DNA of 64,000 bases from an uncultured Bacteroidales bacterium (GCA_937981765.1 CALJOM010000001.1:215778-279777); one strand, 5' to 3'. Positions 1 to 9,718 are shown, counted from the first letter of the stretch. The notes: a model not told the origin generated them from the sequence alone. Numbers and translations are program-made.

Positions 1-36
1 ATTGTTTCTTCGGCTAAAGCTGCAATGGCCAAATAG
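1..36 (+). CDS. 3' end of an upstream gene (partial)
   Basis: Frame 1 is open from the window edge and ends in TAG three bases before the ATG of the OstA-like gene, reading ...SSAKAAMAK. This close spacing fits the tail of an upstream gene in the same operon. Eleven residues are too few to name a family. Confidence 0.4.
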   Translation: MVSSAKAAMAK

Positions 37-39
37 AAT

Positions 40-1572
40 ATGGGTCTTTCAAAATATAGTTTAATTTTTTTTCTGGGTTTTGTTTTTTTCGAAACACCAT
101 TCAATACGATTGCCCAATCGGAGGGGAGCACTAAAATTACCCTGAAACGCGCCGATTCAATGGTGTATAACGAAAAGGTAGAAAGCAACGCTCGACGCCT
201 TATTGGTAATGTTATTCTTCAACAGGAAGATAACCGCATGTATTGCGACAGCGTTTACATTTTCCATGTTGAAAACAACATTAAAGCCTACAGCCGTGTT
301 CAACTTGTGAAGGCTGATAGCATCAAGGTTTTTAGCGACTATCTTTTTCATTACGGGGATATCAAACTATCGCAATTCCGCCGAAACGTTGTTTTAAAAG
401 ACAATCGTACTACCATTTACACCGACAGTCTTAACTACGACCTCAACCGAAACGTTGCTTACTATTTCAACGGTGGCAAAATTGTAGATAGTACCACAAT
501 TTTGCTTAGCAACACGGGATATTATTATGCCAATGAAAAACTTCTTTTCTTTAACCAGAATGTTGTAGTTGAGCACGAAAACTACAAAATGTTTACCGAT
601 ACTCTTAAGTATAATATCAATACCGGTGTGGTAACAATTGAAGGCCCAACCTCAATTCTATCCGATACAGCAAGGTTATACGCCGAAAAGGGCTGGTATA
701 ATACAAAAACAAAACAAACTTTAATTTGGCAGAACGCCCGATACGAAACTTCTTCCCAAATTTTAGTGGCCGACACCATTTTCGTCAACCATAAAGAACA
801 AATAGCCGAAGCTTTTGGAAACGTGAGTTTGCATCAATCGCTCGATAGTTTAATATTATCTGCTCACTATGTGAGGCACAATCACAACCTGATGCACACC
901 CTAATGACTAAACGCCCGTATATTACCCGCATTTTGTCGAACGATACCCTTTATCTCCACGGCGAGCAGATGGTTTCGTTTCTCGATACAATTGACAGCG
1001 GGGCTTTCCGGAAGGCTTTAGTTTATCGTAAAGCACAGCTCTATAGCAAAAACATTCAGATGCGTGCCGATTCAATTGCTTTTTCCATGCAGGACACAAT
1101 AATCAGGCTTTTTAATAATCCTGTTATCTGGCTCGAAAATATGCAGTTAACCGCCGAAATGATAGAATTGCATTTTAAGAATGGTGACTTTAAGGAACTG
1201 CACCTATACAATAATGCTTTAATTGCTTCTCAGCACGATTCGGTGCATTTCGATCAAATTAAAGGGAATACTATTATTTGCTACTTCGAAAACCGCAAAC
1301 TTCATAAAGCCTATGTAGACCGTCGGGCTGAGTTGATTTACTATATTTTGGATAAAGATGCGCTTTCGGCATTAAATACCTCTGTATGCAGGAACATTTT
1401 ACTTTATTTTCATGAAAATCAGATCGACCGTATAGTTTTTCACGCCAAACCCGAAGGTAGAGTGCTTCCAATGGACGATGTAAATTCCTCCAATATGTAT
1501 TTCCGTCATTTCCGATGGATTGGAAATTTACGCCCTAAAAAGTTTGATGATATTTTTGTCTGGCAAGATTAA
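40..1572 (+). CDS. OstA/LptA-like LPS-transport family protein
   Basis: A 510-residue secreted protein with a signal peptide (residues 1-26, hydrophobic core LIFFLGFVFF, ending IAQS). The mature part is a long series of beta-strand repeats of the type seen in the OstA_2/LptA jellyroll fold (alternating hydrophobic strands with phrases such as YCDSVYI, IYTDSLNY, MFTDTLKY, MRADSIAF, each about 35-40 residues apart). In Gram-negatives this fold bridges the periplasm to carry lipopolysaccharide to the outer membrane; Bacteroidota have such long OstA-like proteins. The assignment to LPS transport is by family, not shown here. It ends convergently with the DtxR-like gene, the two stops overlapping by 4 nt. 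Confidence 0.8.
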   Translation: MGLSKYSLIFFLGFVFFETPFNTIAQSEGSTKITLKRADSMVYNEKVESNARRLIGNVILQQEDNRMYCDSVYIFHVENNIKAYSRVQLVKADSIKVFSDYLFHYGDIKLSQFRRNVVLKDNRTTIYTDSLNYDLNRNVAYYFNGGKIVDSTTILLSNTGYYYANEKLLFFNQNVVVEHENYKMFTDTLKYNINTGVVTIEGPTSILSDTARLYAEKGWYNTKTKQTLIWQNARYETSSQILVADTIFVNHKEQIAEAFGNVSLHQSLDSLILSAHYVRHNHNLMHTLMTKRPYITRILSNDTLYLHGEQMVSFLDTIDSGAFRKALVYRKAQLYSKNIQMRADSIAFSMQDTIIRLFNNPVIWLENMQLTAEMIELHFKNGDFKELHLYNNALIASQHDSVHFDQIKGNTIICYFENRKLHKAYVDRRAELIYYILDKDALSALNTSVCRNILLYFHENQIDRIVFHAKPEGRVLPMDDVNSSNMYFRHFRWIGNLRPKKFDDIFVWQD

Positions 1573-2204
1573 CTTGCTGAAACCAGCATTTTTTCGGCAA
1601 TTGTTGACGGCAATATTACAGGATGGTTATTGACAACCAGTGTATAAACATTGTCGTTAGCTTGCGTGGCTAATACAGCTTGCTCCAAATAAATGGATGA
1701 TAATAGAGACAAATAGGTGTTATCAATTAGTCCGATATTGGTAAAAGCTTCTATTCTGAATTTTTGTCCGGGATTTAGTTTATGAATGGTTGTCGAAAAA
1801 AAAAACTTATCGGGGATTTTATCTCCGGCAAGGCCAATAGAAATGGTAAGTTTTTTTTCGATAGCATTGAGAGTAGTGTCGTAGATTTCTTGTTCCCACC
1901 CAAAGGCTTCAGCTCTTGCTTGAAAATAGGGAAGGGATAGGCTTTTAAAAAGAAAACTTTCCAATAGTAAAATTCTTGTATACAGTCGTTTGCTGTACTT
2001 AAGTCCGGAAGGCGTTAGCTGAATCGGGCCATAAGGCTCATGATCGAGGAATCCAACTTCTGTAAGCTGATTTAAGAGTTGTGAGACGTTAGGTTTTGAT
2101 GTTTCAAGTATTTCGGCTAATTCTGTTACCCTGATTCTTTTTTCTTGCAACTGACGTAGAAAGGTGTAAAAAAGAATAAGTCGGGATGAAAGTCCTATAC
2201 TCAT
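1569..2204 (-). CDS. DtxR/MntR-like winged-helix regulator with degenerate metal site
   Basis: A 211-residue protein laid out like DtxR/MntR regulators: a winged-helix DNA-binding domain (residues 5-70, recognition part around TSKPNVSQLLNQL and the wing GPIQLTPSG), a dimerisation helix region (75-120), and a C-terminal FeoA/SH3-like beta domain (about 145-208). Classical family members bind Mn or Fe through conserved Asp/Glu/His. Here the His of the RH.LLE motif reads RILLLE (Ile78), and the ExxEH motif reads EAFGWEQ (99-105), so most ligands seem to be gone. It may respond to another signal or to its partner. The start overlaps the stop of the upstream hybrid kinase by 4 nt (ATGA), so the two are translationally coupled. 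The fold call is good; function is unknown. Confidence 0.7.
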   Translation of the reverse strand: MSIGLSSRLILFYTFLRQLQEKRIRVTELAEILETSKPNVSQLLNQLTEVGFLDHEPYGPIQLTPSGLKYSKRLYTRILLLESFLFKSLSLPYFQARAEAFGWEQEIYDTTLNAIEKKLTISIGLAGDKIPDKFFFSTTIHKLNPGQKFRIEAFTNIGLIDNTYLSLLSSIYLEQAVLATQANDNVYTLVVNNHPVILPSTIAEKMLVSAS

Positions 2205-4960
2205 TTTTTAATGTATTCGGCGAGGGTTTGTATTAAATGCGAAGGTTGTATTGGTTTGGAAAGGTAGGCGTTACATCCGGCTTCTATGCTGCGTTTTTTC
2301 TCATCAGTTAAGGCATAAGCTGTTTGAGCAATTATGGGGACATCCGGACGTAGGTTGCGTATTTCTCGTGTGGCAGTATAGCCATCCATTACCGGCATTT
2401 TAATATCCATCAGGATAGCATCGATGTTCTGATGCTGTGCAACCATTTCTAAGGCTTCTTTTCCGTTTAATGCCCAGAAAATCTTTATGCCTGTTTTTCG
2501 GAGCGACTCTTCAATAAACAGAAAGTTGTTTTTTTCGTCTTCAGCTACTAATAGAGTTTTTCCCTCAAATATTTTGTTTTCGTCTGTCTTTTCTTTTCTC
2601 TCTTGTGCTTGGGGTATGAAGAAAGAGAAAACTATCCCAAGGTTATCTTTGCCCCGGGTTACGGATATCTCTCCTCCCATAATCCGCACCAGGCCACGTG
2701 CTATAATTAAATTGAGTCCGGCGCCTCCGTAGTTTTCCATGCCTCCGCTAAAGGCATTGCGGTCAAAAATTGTGGAGAGGGTGTAATCGCTAATGGAGGC
2801 GTTTTTGTCGTGTATGTAGAATTCTACAAAGGTTTCTTTAACTCGGTAGCCAATAGTTATAGTTCCTCGGCGGGTGTATTTTAATGCGTTGCTGCCAAGA
2901 TGCAGAAATATTTGTTTTACCTGAAAACTGTCGATTATTGCTTCTGCCTCTACATCAATTTCTTTTTCGATTTCTATATTCAGGTGGCGATATTCGATGC
3001 TTTGGAGTTGTTTTTCGAAATAATCAACTACACTTTGGAGTATTTTTCTCAATGGTGCGCGTTCTGGTTTTATTTTGATTTGGTTCGATTCTATTTTCGA
3101 TAGGTCGATAATATCTTCAACCAGTTGAAGCAGGTCGTTAGAACTGGTCCGAATCATGTTTAAAAAGTCTTCACGTTGATCGTCTGTTAGGTCTGGGTCA
3201 AGCAACAGGTCTGAAAAACCAATGATCGAGTTCAATGGGGTTCGTATTTCGTGGCTTATGTTGGCCAGAAAAATGGTTTTAAGTTTATCGCTTTCTTCAG
3301 CTTTTAGCTTGGCTTCCGATAGGCTTTTCTGAATTTCGTATTGTGGGGTTATATCTCTACTGATTCCAATAATACCTAGAATTTCACCCTCTTTCCCATA
3401 AAATGGCACTTTCAAGGTGTCGAACAAAACACTTTTCCCATTGGGCAGGATACCCCATTTTTCAACTCGTTGGCTTTTCCCGCTTTCTAAAACTTTTCGA
3501 TCTACATCGTGGTATTCGATGGCTTGTTTTATATCGTAAAGTTCGTAATCGGTTTTCCCGATAAACTCCTCATCAGTGAAGTTGTTGTATTTTTTAAATG
3601 CGGCGTTTGAACCTATGTAGCGAAAGAGTGTATCTTTGTAAAAAATCAAGTCGGGTATTGAATTGATGATTGAATTAAGCAGCCCACTTTCTTGTTCAAG
3701 TTTTTTTTCGGCTTTATAGCGTTGGGTAATGTCTAATACGAAATGAAGCGTTTTATCATCGTTTAGTGGTTTGCTCGAAATTTGAAAAACTCTTAGTTGT
3801 CCATTGGCATCTACAATTTTTATTAGAGCGTTTTCGGCTTCTGCGGAAGAAATTAATTTTTTAAACTGAATATCGTTTTCGATCGTAGCTTTTAGAGCAT
3901 TTACATCTTTATTATCGGGAGCAAGACCGAGCAACTTGTTGAGCTCGCTATTCCAAAATAGGAATTCTTTTTTCTCCTTGTCGACTATAAATAATGGGTG
4001 GTTTATAGTATTAATTATTTCTGTAAGTTGTTTGTTTTCGGAACATATCTGTTCATGCATTTTTGCAATATCTTCCTTGTGTTGAAAAATTTCTTTAACC
4101 TTTTTATGTTTATGAATCAAAAGGCTAATGGCGACTAACAATATCAAAGATGCAATGGCAATTATTATCCATGGATGGTTGTAGGGGATGGCTATTGGTG
4201 TGTCTTCTTCGTGTGTGTTAGAAAACCATTTTTCTTGAATCTCCTGAAATTTTCCGGTTTTAGTTAACTGCGAGATGGCTTCGCTAAGTATCTGTGCCAG
4301 AGAATCGTTCTTTTTATTGAGTCCAAAGCCGTAAAAAAGTTGAAGGGTGTCGAGCGGGATAGTCCAAAAGTTGGTTATCTGTTGTCTTTCCAGATAAAAC
4401 AATCCAGCTTTCTCAGGATGAATAAGCAGAAATTGGTTTGACTCTTGTTCAAAAAAATTTTCGAATTGGCGCGATGATATAAAAAAGCAAGAAAGATTTA
4501 CTTGAGCAAATTGCGTACAGATTTCAGGGATTGTGCTTACAAATGATATTTTGTGTATCGAATCCCGATTAAACGGTTGGTCAACCTTTCCAAAGATGGC
4601 CATGCGAATTTTCCCGTGCGGATTTAGTAGCTTAAACTTCTGAAAATTATCCGGGGTTGAGAAGAGAGTTGTCATTAAATCTATTTCGCCTTTTTCCAGG
4701 TCTCGTTTTAGTTGATCGTAGGGTTTTTGAACGAAGTTATATTCAAGGGGGATTTTTTGTTTTATCGCTTCAAGTAAATCGATATTGTAACCCATGGCTT
4801 TTCCGGATGATATAAATTCATAGGGGATGGCGTCGGGACAGATTCCAACCCGTACTTGAATCGATTTTTCAGTACAGGCCATCGCTGAAGAATACAAAAA
4901 AACAAAATTCCATAGCACAATAAAGGATATCAGCTTTTTTTGACTGTAATTCAAAGGCAT
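2201..4960 (-). CDS. hybrid sensor histidine kinase with periplasmic solute-binding sensor
   Basis: I prefer the start at 4960 (919 aa) to the longer frame from 5026: it places a signal peptide at the N-terminus (LISFIVLWNFVFLYSSAMA) and lies downstream of a good -7 box at 4987-4994. Order of domains: signal peptide; SBP_bac_3-type amino-acid-binding-like domain (about 30-255, with VGICPDAIPYEF and GYNIDLLEAI); one TM helix (about 265-285); two PAS domains; HisKA with phospho-His570 in ISHEIRTPLN; HATPase with N box (SNALKY) and G box (GGAGLNLI); and a C-terminal receiver with phospho-acceptor Asp852 in LMDIKMPVMDGY. This is a BvgS-like layout: a small periplasmic ligand would control phosphorelay. 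No separate DNA-binding response regulator follows; the coupled gene is the DtxR-like protein. Confidence 0.88.
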   Translation of the reverse strand: MPLNYSQKKLISFIVLWNFVFLYSSAMACTEKSIQVRVGICPDAIPYEFISSGKAMGYNIDLLEAIKQKIPLEYNFVQKPYDQLKRDLEKGEIDLMTTLFSTPDNFQKFKLLNPHGKIRMAIFGKVDQPFNRDSIHKISFVSTIPEICTQFAQVNLSCFFISSRQFENFFEQESNQFLLIHPEKAGLFYLERQQITNFWTIPLDTLQLFYGFGLNKKNDSLAQILSEAISQLTKTGKFQEIQEKWFSNTHEEDTPIAIPYNHPWIIIAIASLILLVAISLLIHKHKKVKEIFQHKEDIAKMHEQICSENKQLTEIINTINHPLFIVDKEKKEFLFWNSELNKLLGLAPDNKDVNALKATIENDIQFKKLISSAEAENALIKIVDANGQLRVFQISSKPLNDDKTLHFVLDITQRYKAEKKLEQESGLLNSIINSIPDLIFYKDTLFRYIGSNAAFKKYNNFTDEEFIGKTDYELYDIKQAIEYHDVDRKVLESGKSQRVEKWGILPNGKSVLFDTLKVPFYGKEGEILGIIGISRDITPQYEIQKSLSEAKLKAEESDKLKTIFLANISHEIRTPLNSIIGFSDLLLDPDLTDDQREDFLNMIRTSSNDLLQLVEDIIDLSKIESNQIKIKPERAPLRKILQSVVDYFEKQLQSIEYRHLNIEIEKEIDVEAEAIIDSFQVKQIFLHLGSNALKYTRRGTITIGYRVKETFVEFYIHDKNASISDYTLSTIFDRNAFSGGMENYGGAGLNLIIARGLVRIMGGEISVTRGKDNLGIVFSFFIPQAQERKEKTDENKIFEGKTLLVAEDEKNNFLFIEESLRKTGIKIFWALNGKEALEMVAQHQNIDAILMDIKMPVMDGYTATREIRNLRPDVPIIAQTAYALTDEKKRSIEAGCNAYLSKPIQPSHLIQTLAEYIKK

Positions 4961-4986
4961 TGGAGGTTTTGGCTTTTCTCTACTAA

Positions 4987-4994
4987 CAAAAGTA
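4987..4994 (-). promoter_or_regulatory. -7 box for the hybrid kinase
   Basis: On the minus strand this reads TACTTTTG, an exact match to the Bacteroidota -7 consensus TAnnTTTG. No clear TTTG lies at the -33 position. It sits inside the longer possible reading frame and about 26 nt before the ATG at 4960, which supports the shorter start. Confidence 0.45.
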
Positions 4995-5094
4995 ATTGTT
5001 TTGCCGTGTAAATAAAAATTTTTCACTAGCTGAAACTAAAAAAACCTTCATCCAAATTGAGTAAATGGCTGCTTATTAATTGTTTAATGAATTT

Positions 5095-6192
5095 TCATAC
5101 ATTAAAGCGTATGTGTAGGATGTCGCCATCTTGGACAATATAATTTTTCCCTTCTATAAATAGTTTTCCTTTCTCTTTGCAGGCATTTTCAGAACCCAAT
5201 GTGATAAAATCATGGTATTTAATAACCTCTGCTCGGATAAAGCCTCGTTCCAAATCGCTGTGGATTGCTCCTGCTGCCTGTGGTGCGGTAGCTCCTTTTC
5301 GAATGGTCCAGGCTCTGATTTCCTTAGGCCCTACGGTAAAAAATACTTCCAGATTTAAAAGCCTAAAAGCTGCCTGAATGAGTTTGTTTACTCCGGGTTC
5401 GGTTAACCCGGCATCGGATAAAAAGGCCATACGGTCGTCTTCATTTTCCAGTTCGGCTATTTCAGCCTCGAGCAATCCGGCTATTACCAAAATTTCGGTA
5501 TTTTGCCCCTGAAGATACGATTTTACTGCCTCAACGTATTTGTTGCCGGTGTGAACCGATTTGTCATCCACATTGCATACGTAGATAACCGGTTTTACAG
5601 ATAGCAGAAAAAGGTCGTCTATGTAGCGGCGGTCGTCTTCGGAAACTGGCGCTGTGGATGCATTTTGGAACGATTCCAGATGGTTTTTGTAAACGTGCAG
5701 CACTTCTAGGGCTTTTTTGGCATCTTTATCGCCCGATTTGGCTACTTTTTCCATTCGTGAAATTTTTTTCTCAATGGATTCGAGGTCTTTTATCTGTAGT
5801 TCGAAGTTAACGGTCTCGATATCACGTACTGGATCAACAGAACCGTCGATATGGGGAAGGTTTTCATCGTCAAAGCAGCGAAGCACATGTATCAACGCAT
5901 CGCAATTGCGTATATCGGCTAAAAATTTGTTGCCAACGCCTTCACCTTTGTTCGCACCTTTGGTAAGCCCGGGGATATCTACAATTTCTACCGTGGTGTG
6001 AACAATTCTTTCGGTGGGTTGTAATTTGGCGAGCTCATACAATCGATGGTCAGGCACGTTTATTATGCTTATGTTTGATTTGTTTGAACTAAAAGCATAT
6101 TTCCCTGTCTGTGCCTTAGTGGCCGACATACAGTTGAATATTGTGCTCTTCCCAACATTGGCAACGCCGATAATTCCACATTGCAAACTCAT
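5095..6192 (-). CDS. ychF: ribosome-associated ATPase YchF
   Basis: A 365-residue Obg-family P-loop NTPase, very close to the usual length of YchF (363 aa). G1 motif GVANVGKST near residue 10, DIPGLTKGANKGEG for G3, and a C-terminal TGS domain (about 280-365, TVGPKEIRAWTIRKG, ending GDILHIRFNV). YchF prefers ATP over GTP and binds ribosomes; it is linked to oxidative stress responses. The start is the ATG at 6192; the frame can be extended three codons to a TTG but the ATG directly precedes the conserved N-terminus. A TATTTTTG -7 box lies just upstream. It stands as a single transcript between two histidine kinases, with no sign that they are functionally linked. Confidence 0.95.
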   Translation of the reverse strand: MSLQCGIIGVANVGKSTIFNCMSATKAQTGKYAFSSNKSNISIINVPDHRLYELAKLQPTERIVHTTVEIVDIPGLTKGANKGEGVGNKFLADIRNCDALIHVLRCFDDENLPHIDGSVDPVRDIETVNFELQIKDLESIEKKISRMEKVAKSGDKDAKKALEVLHVYKNHLESFQNASTAPVSEDDRRYIDDLFLLSVKPVIYVCNVDDKSVHTGNKYVEAVKSYLQGQNTEILVIAGLLEAEIAELENEDDRMAFLSDAGLTEPGVNKLIQAAFRLLNLEVFFTVGPKEIRAWTIRKGATAPQAAGAIHSDLERGFIRAEVIKYHDFITLGSENACKEKGKLFIEGKNYIVQDGDILHIRFNV

Positions 6193-6209
6193 AGTATCCA
6201 ATTTTTTTG

Positions 6210-6217
6210 CAAAAATA
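6210..6217 (-). promoter_or_regulatory. -7 box for ychF
   Basis: Minus strand reads TATTTTTG, an exact TAnnTTTG match 17 nt before the ychF ATG, implying a very short leader. The -33 element is not clear. Confidence 0.45.
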
Positions 6218-6277
6218 ACCGTAATTATCGGTTTTTAATAATTACTGAGAGCTACAATTTAAGTAAGCGGGAGAATA

Positions 6278-8137
6278 TCATTCTTGAATCGGCAGAGAGA
6301 TTGTAAACGTGGTAAAGTTGTTGGGGTGGCTTTTAACGTATAATTGTCCTTTATTCGCAGCCACAAATTCTTTGCAGAGCACTAAACCTAATCCGGTTCC
6401 GGGTTCATGTTCGGTACCTTTTTGCGATTTTAATTCTTCCATGGAGAATAGTTTGTCTATAATCTCTTGGGTCATGCCTATTCCATGGTCGGTGACAGAA
6501 ATATTTACCATACTACCATTCTGGTTTGCGGAAATTTCCACCGAAGAATTTCGATAGCTGAATTTTATGGCGTTGGATATTAGGTTCCTCAAAACGGTGT
6601 TGGTCATGTTAATATCGCAGAATACTTGAAGATTTTGATCTATATCTACCGTTAGGTTGATTTCTTTACGTTGAGCAATAGCGCTGAGTTGCTCTATCAC
6701 GTGGTCGACCATAGGTTTCACCAGATATTGTTTTGGTTGGTAAGAAATTTTCCCTTGTTGCGTGCGCGACCATTCCAGCAAATTTTCGAGTAATTCAAAT
6801 GCATTTAAAGAGGCGTTATAAATGATATCCATGAATCGTTTTACGTCGTTTGTAGGAAGTATATCATAATTCTGAAGGATGTACTCCGAGAAGCCAAGTA
6901 TGGAATTGAAAGGATTACGCAAATCGTGAGAAATTATGGAAAAGAAACGATCTTTTGTTTTATTAAGTTCCTGAAGGATTTTTTCCCGTTCTTCCGAATC
7001 TTTTCGGGCTTCTATAACATCGGTAACGTTAAATGCTAAAAGAATTAATTGTCGTTTTTGTTCCAGTATATCAATCCATAAGCTTAGAGTGATATCTATC
7101 CACTTTGTTTTACCTTTTTTACTTTCAATAGCAAAGGTGTTTCGAAAGGTTTCTATGTCGTCAGAGTTCACTAATGTGTTGATTGTTGAAAGCAAAGTAA
7201 GTGTATCTTTTTTTGCAAAAAGTTCGAAAATATGTATATTAGGTTGGAATTCATCAATCTCAAACAATTCTTTGAAGGAAGAATTACAAATCTCAATTAA
7301 ACCTTGGGAATTTAATGTTGCAATGCCTGCACCAGCATTTTCAAATATGGCCTGAAATTGTTTTTTAGCAATCGATAATTTGTTGAGCAATTGTCTATAT
7401 TCAGTAATATCTTGGAAAAGGATTAAAACATTTTCTGCTGCATCCTGGGCATTTAAAATCGGGAGCAGAATAATTCGCAATGAAACTTGCTGTAAATCAA
7501 CCTCCAGTGTTTTTGCTTTATTGGATTGGAATACATGTTCTATTTCTTGATTGAGTGATGAAAGGCCTACTTCATTGAAAAATACCTCAACATGTTGCTC
7601 AAGCGATATTTTGTGGGTAACTGTTAATAGCGATAAAACCTCACCTTCGGCAACTTTCACTGTTTTGCTGGAATCAATAACAATTATTCCGCTTTTTTGC
7701 AAATTGGCGAAAAGGTTTTTTACAAAGGTTTCAGAATAGATGCTTGTTTTTTCCAACAGTTTTTTGTATGTAATATTCTCACTGATAGCAACATAATAAA
7801 TAATCTGGTTGTTTTTGTCGAAGATGGGTGATATGGTTGAATAAATCCAGTAGTATTCCCCGAATTTGTCTTTGTTTTTAAATTCGCCTCTGAATGTTTT
7901 TCCTGCGCGAACTGTGCTCCAGAGGTTTTCGTAAAACTCTTTAGGTTGAAATCCGCTTTTATTAATGTTGCTGTGTTTATTCAGCAGTTCCTCAAGGGAA
8001 TATTTTGAAACCTCACAGAAGCGCTGGTTGGCATACTTTATATATCCCCTGGTATCAGTTATTAAAATGAGATTGGCGCTTTGATCGAAAACGGTTTTAA
8101 AGAGTATATTTTTGTCGATGCTTTCAAAGTTCAACAT
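6278..8137 (-). CDS. soluble multi-PAS sensor histidine kinase
   Basis: A 619-residue kinase with no signal peptide or TM helix, so it should sense a cytoplasmic signal. PAS/PAC at about 10-130 (NLILITDTRGYIKYAN ... AISENITYKK), a weaker PAS-like segment at 145-245, and another PAS at 258-380 (GIATLNSQGLIEICNSSF). HisKA carries phospho-His404 in SIISHDLRNPFNS; the HATPase has N box LISNAIKFSY, D box DHGIGM and G box GTGLGLVLCKEF. It lacks a receiver domain, and no response regulator gene is adjacent, so its partner is encoded elsewhere. A TATGTTTG -7 box lies just upstream on the minus strand (8169-8176). Confidence 0.9.
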   Translation of the reverse strand: MLNFESIDKNILFKTVFDQSANLILITDTRGYIKYANQRFCEVSKYSLEELLNKHSNINKSGFQPKEFYENLWSTVRAGKTFRGEFKNKDKFGEYYWIYSTISPIFDKNNQIIYYVAISENITYKKLLEKTSIYSETFVKNLFANLQKSGIIVIDSSKTVKVAEGEVLSLLTVTHKISLEQHVEVFFNEVGLSSLNQEIEHVFQSNKAKTLEVDLQQVSLRIILLPILNAQDAAENVLILFQDITEYRQLLNKLSIAKKQFQAIFENAGAGIATLNSQGLIEICNSSFKELFEIDEFQPNIHIFELFAKKDTLTLLSTINTLVNSDDIETFRNTFAIESKKGKTKWIDITLSLWIDILEQKRQLILLAFNVTDVIEARKDSEEREKILQELNKTKDRFFSIISHDLRNPFNSILGFSEYILQNYDILPTNDVKRFMDIIYNASLNAFELLENLLEWSRTQQGKISYQPKQYLVKPMVDHVIEQLSAIAQRKEINLTVDIDQNLQVFCDINMTNTVLRNLISNAIKFSYRNSSVEISANQNGSMVNISVTDHGIGMTQEIIDKLFSMEELKSQKGTEHEPGTGLGLVLCKEFVAANKGQLYVKSHPNNFTTFTISLPIQE

Positions 8138-8168
8138 AGTGTCTGGTTTTGGTATTGATATTAACAGT

Positions 8169-8176
8169 CAAACATA
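8169..8176 (-). promoter_or_regulatory. -7 box for the PAS histidine kinase
   Basis: Minus strand reads TATGTTTG, an exact TAnnTTTG match about 31 nt before the kinase ATG. The -33 element is only partial. Confidence 0.4.
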
Positions 8177-8315
8177 CAAAATAGTTCAATCGGTTGCTCA
8201 TAAATTATTGTCGTTAAGAATTTGTTAACAATTTTTAATGGGCTGTGCTCAAAAAACACTATATAATTAATCAAATTTTTACACCTTTGCATAACAAACA
8301 TCCCGAAGCAAATTT

Positions 8316-9689
8316 ATGAGAATGGTTGCTTTTATTATTGCCTTGGCAGTTGCTGTTTTTGGAATTGATAAAATTTCTTTTTTTAGGAAACCTGGAATTC
8401 GCATCTGGATTCTCCAGGCAATTTTTGTTCTGAAAGTGGCAATAGGTATTGGAATGCTATGGATGTACGAAAACTATTATCCTAAAACTACGGCCGATGT
8501 GTTTAACTATTTCAAAGATGGGGAAGTGGTACACAGTGTTTTGAAACGTTCACCCTCCGATTACATTTCTATTTTGACAGGTATAAACAGCGACCAGGAG
8601 AATTTGTATAACTACTATCATGAAATGGCCTATTGGATTAAGCGTTACGACTACAATCTTTACAACGACAATAAACCTATAATTCGACTGCATGCTTTGT
8701 TTAGGCTTTTTTCGGGAGGTAATATTTACATACATTTGGTTGGGTTTAATTTCTTGTCGTTGTTTGGATTAGTGGCGATGTTTCTTTTTTTCCATCGTTG
8801 GATTCAAGGGCGAAATGAGTTGTTACTTTTTTTGATTTTATTTTTTACCCCAACAATTTTATTTTGGGGTTCCGGAATGCTCAAGGAGAGTTTTTTGATT
8901 TTTGTGTTTGGATTGTTTTTGTGGCTGTTTCAAATGGTATTGTTCGAAAAGCCCAAGTTTACTCACTGGGTATTATTTGTGATTTTTGCTTTTTTAATGT
9001 CCAGGATAAAAATTTACGTTTTGTTTTCAATTTTGCCGTCCTTGTTATGGTTGGTGTATTATCGGGTTAAACCACGTGCTTCGTTATGGTCTTTTGTGGG
9101 AATTCATGTAGGCTCGCTGTTGGTTGTGCTATTGGTTGGATACGCTTACCCTGATTATAATCTTGTTAGTATTTTAGCAGGCAAACAAAACGATTTTATA
9201 GATTTTACCAAAGAACTTGCTGCTGCCGGTAGTATGGTATCATTACCCCGATTAAGTGATTCTGTGTTCGATATTTTTAAATTAGCTCCGTTAGGCCTGA
9301 TGAATTCCTTGTGCAGGCCACAGGTTTTTGAGGCTCATAATATTATGGCGTTCTTTGCCGCATTAGAAAATTTAGTTTTGAATTTTTTACTCTTGGCCTC
9401 TCTGTTTTTTTGTAAGCGTGAGAATTTAAGGTTGCCGTTGGTTTGGTTCTCAGTTTCTTTCGTTGTGATATTAATGATAATTATAGGCATAACAACCCCG
9501 GTGTTGGGAGCTTTAGTAAGATATAAGTTGCCCGCCTTGCCTTTTTTACTGGTGATAATTCTTTTCCTCGGGCGAGGGTGGAGGAATATCCTTCACGGAG
9601 AGAAGATTTCTGCTCTACTCACCAACTTCAATCGCAAAATGGATTGGTTGCACAGCATGTGTTTCCACACTCAGCAAGTCAAAAACTGA
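8316..9689 (+). CDS. polytopic membrane protein of unknown function
   Basis: A 457-residue integral membrane protein with about ten to eleven predicted helices (for example residues 1-20, 27-48, 147-170, 175-193, 195-215, 222-255, 262-290, 347-370, 377-405 and 410-430). A large hydrophilic loop at 50-140 carries many Tyr/Asp residues. The overall look resembles polymerase- or glycosyltransferase-C-like proteins of surface-polysaccharide pathways, but I see no diagnostic motif, so I do not assign a function. It is alone on the plus strand and ends convergently with the YciB-Nudix gene 29 nt away. Upstream there is a near-consensus -7 box, CACCTTTG, about 20 nt before the ATG. Confidence 0.7.
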   Translation: MRMVAFIIALAVAVFGIDKISFFRKPGIRIWILQAIFVLKVAIGIGMLWMYENYYPKTTADVFNYFKDGEVVHSVLKRSPSDYISILTGINSDQENLYNYYHEMAYWIKRYDYNLYNDNKPIIRLHALFRLFSGGNIYIHLVGFNFLSLFGLVAMFLFFHRWIQGRNELLLFLILFFTPTILFWGSGMLKESFLIFVFGLFLWLFQMVLFEKPKFTHWVLFVIFAFLMSRIKIYVLFSILPSLLWLVYYRVKPRASLWSFVGIHVGSLLVVLLVGYAYPDYNLVSILAGKQNDFIDFTKELAAAGSMVSLPRLSDSVFDIFKLAPLGLMNSLCRPQVFEAHNIMAFFAALENLVLNFLLLASLFFCKRENLRLPLVWFSVSFVVILMIIIGITTPVLGALVRYKLPALPFLLVIILFLGRGWRNILHGEKISALLTNFNRKMDWLHSMCFHTQQVKN

Positions 9690-9718
9690 TTTGTTCTGCA
9701 CGGGAGTTCTTTTCCGGC

